A DNA stretch of 5,200 bases from Ruminococcus sp. UBA5129 (GTDB taxonomy: Bacteria > Bacillota > Clostridia > Oscillospirales > Ruminococcaceae). Positions 1 to 5,200 of the stretch are shown piece by piece (positions within the stretch are counted from its first letter, which is position 1; every line of letters starts with the position of its first letter). A program made the translations under genes and the position numbers. Where the stretch lies: the NCBI GenBank assembly GCA_002414125.1, contig DHYN01000008.1, positions 5,815 through 11,014 of the forward strand, read 5' to 3'. The notes beneath the pieces are model-generated. The model was given only the letters and a program-made list of their open reading frames with translations. It made no database searches and was not told the DNA's origin.

Positions 1-541
1 CATACAACTCTGCAACAATGAGTACCTTCGCGACCTTCTCGAACTTACCCTTGAAAGGAATGAGTCCTGTTACAGTAGAGACGAGTGATCTGATGTTATT
101 CACTGTAAATCTGGACATCTCCTCCATATAGCCTGCTTCATCCATTGCATAAGCGAAGATGAAATCGTACAGATCGTATCTCTGCTGATAAGCTGATGCG
201 AGAGACATTGCACCGTCAATCGTAGCTCTTGCGCCCTCAAGCATCTTATCTGCATCATTTATTGCCTCGCCGATCTTGAGCTTGCATGCACCCATTATCA
301 TTCCGACACATGTTAACTCAAAGTTAGCAGTGATAAGCAGGTTGTTGAAGTTGAAGAACTTCTCAAATGTATCAAGCTTAAAGCTGCTGCTGTCAGTCGA
401 AACCTCTGCGGGATCGCCGTCACCGAAGTCACAGAATGTATTTGCAAAGAGATCATAAACCGTATCCTGAATGAAATAGCTCATGATATTTCCGATGATC
501 GGTGCAAGTAAGAGCGATGCGCCGATAGCGAGAATTCCGAA
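1..541 (-). other. C-terminal variable region after the RHS core, incomplete
   Basis: Residues 1554-1733, running off the window. The composition changes sharply after DPTGH: the Tyr/Asp/Gly/Asn/Thr-rich repeats stop and a mostly helical-looking, Ala/Leu/Phe/Met-rich sequence begins. It contains a hydrophobic stretch directly after the core, an acidic patch (FCDFGDGDPAEVSTD), helices such as KLDTFEKFFNFNNLL and MDEAGYMEEMSRF, and near the end SLVSTVTGLIPFKGKFEKVA. The TGLIP element (codons 70-56) resembles the TG motif of pre-toxin linker domains found between the RHS core and a toxin tip. No nuclease, deaminase, ADP-ribosylating or peptidase motif can be recognised. The toxic domain, if there is one, should lie beyond position 1. 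Confidence 0.7.
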
Positions 542-3500
542 GTGACCTGTCGGGTCGCTGTACATTACGGGGTTAGCGTTTGCATAGAGATACTTATTGA
601 GCGTTGTTGGATCGCTCTGCGAGCCCTGATAGGTATCGAGCGTTGTAAATGTACCCGTTGCAGGATCCATGTATCTTGCACGCAGGTAATAGTAGCCTGT
701 CGTGCCGTCAAGCTGCTCGCCGCAATAGTAATAGCTGTTCTCGGTAGCTCCCGTTTTGCTGAGGAGATTTCCCCATGCATCGTAGCTGTAGGTATCGGTA
801 ACCGTGCCCTCAGCATCGGCAAGCTGTCTTACCGAGTCGTGAGCGTCCGAAAGATAATATGTTACCGCATCGCCGCGCTGCTGTGAAACGAGTCCAACGC
901 CTCTTGTGTAAGCAGCCTTGAGCGTGCCGTCAGCATTGTATTCCTCAAGCACCTGAGTTACGCTGTCCGATAATATATCGTTGAGATAGTAGGTACTGTC
1001 GTTCTCAGACGTCTTTGAGATCCTGTTTCCTGCGAAGTCGTACTTGTATTCCTCAACTGTTCCGTTGACGTCTGCCTCAATGAGCATATTGTCGCTGTTG
1101 TATTTGTATACCGATACGGAAGCTGCCGACTCCTCGCTTACAAGGTTTCCTGCTGCATCGTAGCTGTAGGTAACGCCGTCACCGCTTGTTAGCTGGTTGA
1201 GCTTGTTGTAGGTATAAACGGACTTCTTGCCGTTCACTGTCTTTGATGTACGGTTGCTCACGCTGTCATAGGTGTATGCATAGGTTTCGGAGCTGAGATC
1301 AGCGTTCACGATCTTCTCGGAAACGAGTCTCATCATTGCATCATACTCATAGTAGACGTCTCTTGCCGATTCCTTTACATGAGTTACCTCACCGCACTTT
1401 CCGTAGCTGTATGTGTAGGAGGCAACTGTTGCACCAGAAGCATCGACTGCCGTTTCGGAAACGGGACGGTTCATCTCGTTGTAAGTATAAGTAACAGTAA
1501 TTCCGTCCGCATACCTCATGGACTTGCGGTTGCCTACTGCATCATACACATAGGAGGTGGTATTGCCGTTTCTGTCGGTAACGGATGAAACTCTGCCGAG
1601 CGCATCGTAAGTGTATGATGTGATGCCTGTCGGAGTAGTGATCGCCGTATTCATTCCGAGCTCATTATAAGCGTATTCGATCGCTCTGCTGTCGGGATAT
1701 GCGATTTTAGTGAGTCTGTCTGAGCTGTCGTAGGTGTAGACCGTATTTCCGCGGGCATCGTTTACGCTTACGAGCTTTCCGTCATTGGAGTAGCGGTATG
1801 TGACTGCTCTTTCGCCCTCGGACCTCTTTGATATGAGTCTGTCGTTTCTGTCATAGGTGAATGACGTCACCTTACCGCCGAAGTCGGATGAGCTGAGAAT
1901 ATTGCCGTTCTTGTCGTAGGTGTACTCTGCACTCTGACCCATTGCGTTGATGACCTTGATGACTCTTCCGAACTGATCGTACTCATTGATCGTAGAGTTT
2001 CCGTTTGCATCGGTCTGCTTTACAAGATTGCCGATCTCATCGTACTCGTAAACGGTCTTTCCGCCCATAGGATCGGTAACGGATGTAAGTCTGCTCATGC
2101 TGTCATAGGTATAAGCGTTCTTGTTTCCGTACTGATCGGTCTTGCTTACAGCGAGACCTCTTGAATTGAACTCGGTGGAAGTGGATGTACCGTCTGCGAA
2201 ATCGGTTCTGATGAGGTTGCCCTTGTTGTCGTATGTATACTTAGTGATATTGCCGTTAGCATCCTTAGCGGATGAGAGATACGAAAGGGGCGTGTATGTG
2301 TATTCCGTTCTGTTTCCGAGAGTGTCGATGATAGCGGTATTTCTTCCGATCTTATCATACTCGTAGCGAGTCGAGCTTCCGTCCGAGCATGACTGCTCGA
2401 TGAGCCTGTAGTTCGCATCATACTTATAATTCATCGAAACGCCGCCGGCGTAGGTCTTGGAAACGAGGTTGCCTGCCTTGTCATATGTCATAGCGGCTGT
2501 TCTGCCTGCTCTGTCAACAGCAGTGACGTTGTTGCCGTTCTTGTCATATGTAAAGGACTCGGATGTGTTATCGGGATAAGTGATCCTTGTGAGGTTGCCT
2601 AACTTATCGTAGGTATATCTTGTCTGATTGCCGTTCTTATCGGTCTCGACTGTAGGCTTGCCGGCAGCATTGTACTCTGTATTTATAACATTTCCCTCGC
2701 TGTCAACAGTATTTATCACTCTGCCTGCCTTGTCATATGTGTAATTTATCGTGGACTGCTTTGCCTCGCCGTTGGAGATGTAGCTGATCGTCCTTGAAGT
2801 GCATCTGCCGTCCTCGTCATAAACATACGAGCATGTAGTTCCGTCACCTGCCTTTGATGTAAGAGGCTTGCCGTTAGTACCGTATGTAATGTTGACATAC
2901 GAACCAATATCATCGGTGATAGAAGAAAGCTTGCTGCCCGAATAGCCATACTCGACAGCATCGCCGTTCGCATCGGTCTTTGAGATAATTCTGCCCTTAC
3001 CGTCATATGAGTATGTATTTGTTACAACGCCCATTACGCTTACGGACTGGAGCAGACCTGTCGAATTGTAGCTGTTGCTTGTGATGATGCCCTCTGCATC
3101 GGCTGTCTCAACGAGATTGCCGTTGGAATCATACTTGTATGAAGTCTTGTTGCCGAGAGCGTCTACCTTTTCGGTGAGCTTACCGTCATTGTTGTAGGTA
3201 TTCTTGACAGTATTGCCCATCGGGTCGATCTGTGAGGTGATGTTGCCTGCATTGTCATAGAAGTAGCGTGTAATACCGCCGTTTCTGTCCTTGATAGTCT
3301 CCTCTCTGCCGTCAACATCATGAGTATAGGTGATAACGCTTCCGTCCGCATCAATAGTCTTTGTGAGACGTCCCTCGTCATCATATTCATTTCTTGCAAC
3401 TCTTGTTCCGTCCGAAGTGTATACCTCGGTGAGATAGTGCTTATTGTACTTGAAGGTTTTCTTATTGCCCGAAACATCGGTAACTGCAACGAGGTCTCCG

Positions 3501-5200
3501 AATACATCGTAATCGTAGCTTACGACTCTGCCGGAGGCTGTTGAAGCCTCGATGATCCTGTCCTCTGCATCGTGCTTGTAGGAGATGACCGTCTTGCCCG
3601 AGCAGATGATACCACGGTCGGTGAAGAAGAGATTGTCTCCGTCAGCCGTTGAAACGCTTACGAGTCCCTGAACTACATCGACCACATACACCGTGCCGTC
3701 TGTTGCGGTATAGACGAATCTGTTGGGGTTATACTCAATGAAATTGTCATTATAGAGGATGCCGCCGTTGAAGATAAGCTCATTCGGACTCATATCACCG
3801 GGCACGAGAGTTGCTCCCGAGCCTGTTGTCGATACATAATACGCGCTGAGACCGTACTGGAGCGGATAGAACGCCTGACTCTCTGGAGAGATCTTCATAG
3901 CAAACTCATCGTATTCGCCGTTTCCGAAGTCGATCCTTACCCTGTGCTTCTTGGTCTCTGCAATGCTGTAGCGTGAGATAAATCCGCCGCTTGAGCTTGC
4001 AGATGTCCATCCGCTGAACTGGTTAGTGCTTACACTTACCTTGACGTTGTTGTATCCGATGTTCCAACCGTATCCGAGAGCGCTCTCGCTTGATCTGACG
4101 CGGCTGTCATATGTGCTCGTTACGGTGAGCGGGATACCGTTGATCGCCGTCTCAATATCATCGAAGCTGATCGAGAAGTTTCCGATCTTGAGATTGCCCG
4201 TAACGTTTACCGTAATAGTGTCCTCTGCCACGATACCGTCACCGTAAGCGGTGAAGCGGATGTCGTAGTAGCCGTTTTCAAGGACGGTCGTATCGAACGC
4301 TCCAACGATGTCGGTATCGTTTCTGACGTCGCCCTTGCTGAAAATAGTATATGTGTTCTTGGAAGCCTCCGAGTACTCAAACTTATACCTTGTGAATACA
4401 TACTCGGTGACCTTAGCGTGGATGTCAGTCTTACATGTAAGCTCATCCATATCATCGGGAGAGGTGATCTCGCAGTCATACTTTCCGTTTACGGAAACAA
4501 GGTCATGCTTTACGATAACAGTCGAATCCCTTGTTACGGAATTGTCATTGCCCTCTGCATCGGCGCTCTTTACAGCCACCGTGACAGTATATTTTCCGTC
4601 GGGATACATCGAAGAATCGACAGCGGCAGTGAGCATACCGTCGGAAGCGATCGTTCCCTCCTTAACAACGTTAGTACCGTTTGCACCTGAGATGATTATC
4701 TCATACTCCTTGCCGCTGAGCGACGGATCTGCTGCTGCCTCGACCTTGATATTATCGTCAGCCTTGATGTTAGGATCGGGCTTTGTTATCACGATAAGAT
4801 CCTCTGCGAGCTGATCCTCGGATACGTCAGCGCCGTTGATAACGTTGTACTTGGCAGTGAAGTATACACTGTTTCCGCCGTTGTCGGTAACGGTGAGTCT
4901 GAGCTCGTAAATGCCGTTGTCGAGCGCATATGTGTCCCATACGCCGAGCTCTGTATTGCGGCGCTCGGAATACGATGTGCTGATAGGAGTAAACAGCTTA
5001 TCGGTCTCCTTCCTGTACTCGAGAGTATAGAGTCGGAGTCCAGTTTCGTCAAAGGCGCTGCCCTTGACAGTTACCTTGCCCGTAATGTCCGAGCCGGGCT
5101 CAGGCGAGATTATCTCAGCCGTAGGAGGAGTCTTGTCGCGGTTGTCCTCAATAATGATCTCAAGGCTATTTTCGCTCTTGCCTCCCTTGCTGTCGAGAGT
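1..5200 (-). CDS. Giant YD-repeat/RHS family protein, probable polymorphic toxin or surface protein (partial at both ends)
   Basis: One reading frame is open for 1733 codons, from 5200 down to 2, with neither start nor stop in the window, so the full protein is longer than this. Residues here are numbered from the codon at 5200. In order: three Ig-like beta domains (about 25-120, 135-231, 241-333), an RHS shell entry region (335-536), about 41 YD repeats (537-1401), a linker (1402-1445), the RHS-associated core ending DPTGH (1446-1553), and a C-terminal region (1554-1733, unfinished). RHS proteins of this layout are known to fold the YD repeats into a hollow shell that carries a variable C-terminal effector; secretion or surface display is expected. 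The real N-terminus, and with it any signal peptide or wall anchor, is not visible. Family membership is very secure; the toxin role is inferred from architecture, since no catalytic domain is seen. No frameshift was found on reading the whole frame. Confidence 0.97.
470..538 (-). other. Hydrophobic, possible membrane-inserting segment
   Basis: Residues 1555-1577, GILAIGASLLLAPIIGNIMS followed by YFI, carry no charged residue and begin one residue after the end of the RHS core (after F). The length of about 23 residues is enough to span a membrane. Hydrophobic segments at this place occur in other RHS C-termini, where they may pack inside the shell or help the toxin cross the target membrane. 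Which applies here cannot be told from the sequence. A proline and two internal glycines make a rigid helix less certain. Confidence 0.6.
542..865 (-). other. RHS repeat-associated core domain
   Basis: Residues 1446-1553. It begins VTYYLSDAHDSVRQLADAEG, runs through TDTYSYDAWGNLLSKTG and YCGEQLDGTTGYYYLRARYM, then DPATGTFTTLDTYQG, and ends LYANANPVMYSDPTGH. The run 'G-E-x-x-D-x-x-(T)-G-x-Y-Y-L-R-A-R-Y-x-(D/N)-P-x-x-G-x-F' and the 'Y-x-Y-A-x-x-N-P-x-x-x-x-DPxG' end are diagnostic of the RHS-associated core. In characterised RHS and TcC proteins this core closes the shell and works as an aspartyl autoprotease that releases the C-terminus just after DPxG. The candidate aspartates here are in LDTYQG (codon 637-635) and SDPTG (codon 556-554). 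Two small departures from consensus are noted in the findings. Confidence 0.96.
866..997 (-). other. Irregular linker between YD array and RHS core
   Basis: Residues 1402-1445, from STYYLNDILSDSVTQVLEEY through NADGTLKAAYTRGVGLVSQQ to RGDA. The 21-residue rhythm breaks here. The pattern 'YYLND...TQVL-E...Y-x-RG-x-GL-(I/V)-S-Q' recurs in Gram-positive RHS proteins just before the core and probably forms the last irregular strands that lead to shell closure. No catalytic motif is visible. Confidence 0.7.
998..3592 (-). repeat. Array of about 41 tandem YD repeats (about 63 bp period)
   Basis: Residues 537-1401. Reading the translation gives about 41 consecutive units of mostly 20-21 residues, with the pattern (T/S)-x-(Y)-x-(Y)-D-x-x-G-(N/R)-(L/I)-x-x-x-x-D-x-x-G-N. 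Examples are TRYTYDKLGNL, TKYTYDNKGNL, TSYTYDALGRV and TTSYVYDAVGNR. YD repeats are known to form the spiral beta strands of the RHS/TcC shell. The DNA units are strongly diverged, so this is an old protein repeat and not a recent DNA tandem repeat. Some units are longer: 2836-2756 (27 residues), 1498-1421 (26) and 1360-1289 (24). A few lack the YD aspartate, for example the units with NSYNSTG, YGYSGSK and ITYGTNG. The exact count depends on how weak units are scored. Confidence 0.95.
3593..4198 (-). other. RHS shell entry region (DUF6531-like)
   Basis: Residues 335-536. It opens GNLKIGNFSISFDDIE, then NGIPLTVTSTYDSR and LGYGWNIGYN. The sequence G-x-F-x-(hydrophobic)-x-x-D followed by GIPL-x-(V/I)-x-R/S-x-Y-x-S and G-x-GW is the familiar start of many YD-repeat proteins, corresponding to the module usually annotated DUF6531. 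After it come RIDFGNGEYDEF, a segment rich in Gly, Ser and Tyr, FVYTATDGTVYVVD and FFTDRGIICSGK, which read as beta strands leading into the first YD unit. In RHS structures this part forms the beginning or plug of the shell. The family name is from memory of motif order, not a profile search. Confidence 0.72.
4202..4480 (-). other. Probable Ig-like domain 3 of the RHS protein
   Basis: Residues about 241-333. It starts YDCEITSPDDMDELTCKTD, which parallels the AEIISP opening of domain 1. It continues with YVFTRYKFEYSEASK, VGAFDTTVLENGYYDIRFTA and EDTITVNV. The FDTTVLENGYYDIRFTA strand is closely equivalent to WDTYALDNGIYELRLTV of domain 1, so the two are probably homologous modules. Two cysteines, in YDCEI and LTCKT, might pair, but this is not demonstrable. 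The domain ends directly before the RHS shell entry region. Confidence 0.6.
4508..4798 (-). other. Probable Ig-like domain 2 of the RHS protein
   Basis: Residues about 135-231. It starts LIVITKPDPN, has alternating strand-like stretches such as IKVEAAA, KEYEIIISGANG and GMLTAAVDSS, then MYPDGKYTVTVAVKS, and closes with DSTVIVK. The PDGKYTVTV strand matches the 'L-x-NG-x-Y-x-L-x-V' strand of domains 1 and 3, which suggests a diverged copy of the same fold. It lacks the W-D-T signature of domain 1. It follows domain 1 after an acidic linker (GADVSEDQLAED). The domain limits are approximate. Confidence 0.55.
4841..5128 (-). other. Ig-like domain 1 of the RHS protein
   Basis: Residues about 25-120. 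The segment begins PPTAEIISP, continues GKVTVKGSAFD, LYTLEYRKE, LGVWDTYALDNGIYELRLTV and TDNGGN, and ends AKYNV. This order (a PT-x-I-SP opening, a V-x-G-A-D strand, a W-D-T followed by L-x-NG-x-Y-x-L-R-L-TV-TD, then GN) is typical of bacterial Ig-like beta-sandwich modules that precede YD repeats or decorate secreted enzymes and adhesins. It probably serves as a spacer or binding head outside the cell. No calcium-site or catalytic motif stands out. The assignment rests on pattern recognition only. Confidence 0.7.

Noticed and set aside
542..886. Open frame of 114 codons on the + strand
   Set aside because: It is antisense to the highly diagnostic RHS core, whose reading is unambiguous. The Cys/Ile/Val-rich translation arises from complementing Tyr/Asp/Gly codons.
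3163..3507. Open frame of 114 codons on the minus strand in another frame, Met/Thr/Arg/Ser-rich
   Set aside because: It is an alternative frame of the YD array. Similar Arg/Thr/Ser/Met-rich frames recur at 2746-3006, 2146-2421 and 4207-4479, as expected from frame-shifted YD codons.
998..3592. Regularly spaced similar motifs every 60-63 bases, such as GTCATA(T/G)GT on the + strand, which at first look like a CRISPR array or DNA satellite
   Set aside because: The similarity follows the codons of Thr-Tyr-Asp, the units are not identical, and the spacers are coding. The periodicity is fully explained by protein YD repeats.
4308..4814. A 168-codon open frame on the + strand, the longest start-to-stop frame contained within the window
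   Set aside because: It lies wholly antisense to the Ig-like domains of the 1733-codon frame, has no recognisable family, and its residue pattern follows from the complement of the real codons. It is a shadow frame.
1..5200. Search for promoters, terminators, tRNA genes, insertion sequences and inverted repeats
   Set aside because: The whole window is coding in one frame. I saw no convincing hairpin followed by a T-run, no transposon end and no tRNA-like fold by eye. Weak AT-rich boxes inside the gene were not accepted.

Overview
The window lies entirely inside one very large protein-coding gene on the minus strand. The frame whose codons begin at positions congruent to 1 mod 3 (read from 5200 down to 2) has no stop codon: 1733 codons, open at both ends. 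The start codon, promoter and any secretion signal lie beyond position 5200. The stop codon and anything downstream lie before position 1. I see no intergenic DNA, RNA gene, insertion sequence, CRISPR array, promoter or terminator.

The product is a YD-repeat/RHS protein, the architecture of polymorphic toxins and large cell-surface or secreted proteins. In protein order (right to left in the window): a short lead-in; three immunoglobulin-like beta domains (5128-4841, 4798-4508, 4480-4202); a region that opens the RHS shell, with a GNF...GIPL...YDS...GYGW signature (4198-3593); about 41 tandem YD repeats of roughly 21 residues (3592-998); a short irregular linker (997-866); the conserved RHS-associated core ending in DPTGH (865-542); and a C-terminal region (541-1) of different composition. 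That last region opens with a hydrophobic segment and runs off the window near a TG-IP motif reminiscent of pre-toxin modules.

In known RHS proteins the YD repeats build a hollow beta shell that encloses a C-terminal toxin, and the core closes the shell and can cut the toxin free. The Ig-like domains would act as an extracellular stalk or binding head. The expected effector tip and its immunity gene would be outside the window, so the toxic activity cannot be named here.

The domain style (N-terminal Ig-like domains, YD repeats, a DPTGH core, no VgrG- or PAAR-like part visible), the intermediate base composition and the mixed use of AGA, GGA, CTC and AGC codons suggest a Gram-positive anaerobe of the Clostridia, such as a gut Ruminococcus-type or Lachnospiraceae-type bacterium. 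This is an inference from style, not an identification.
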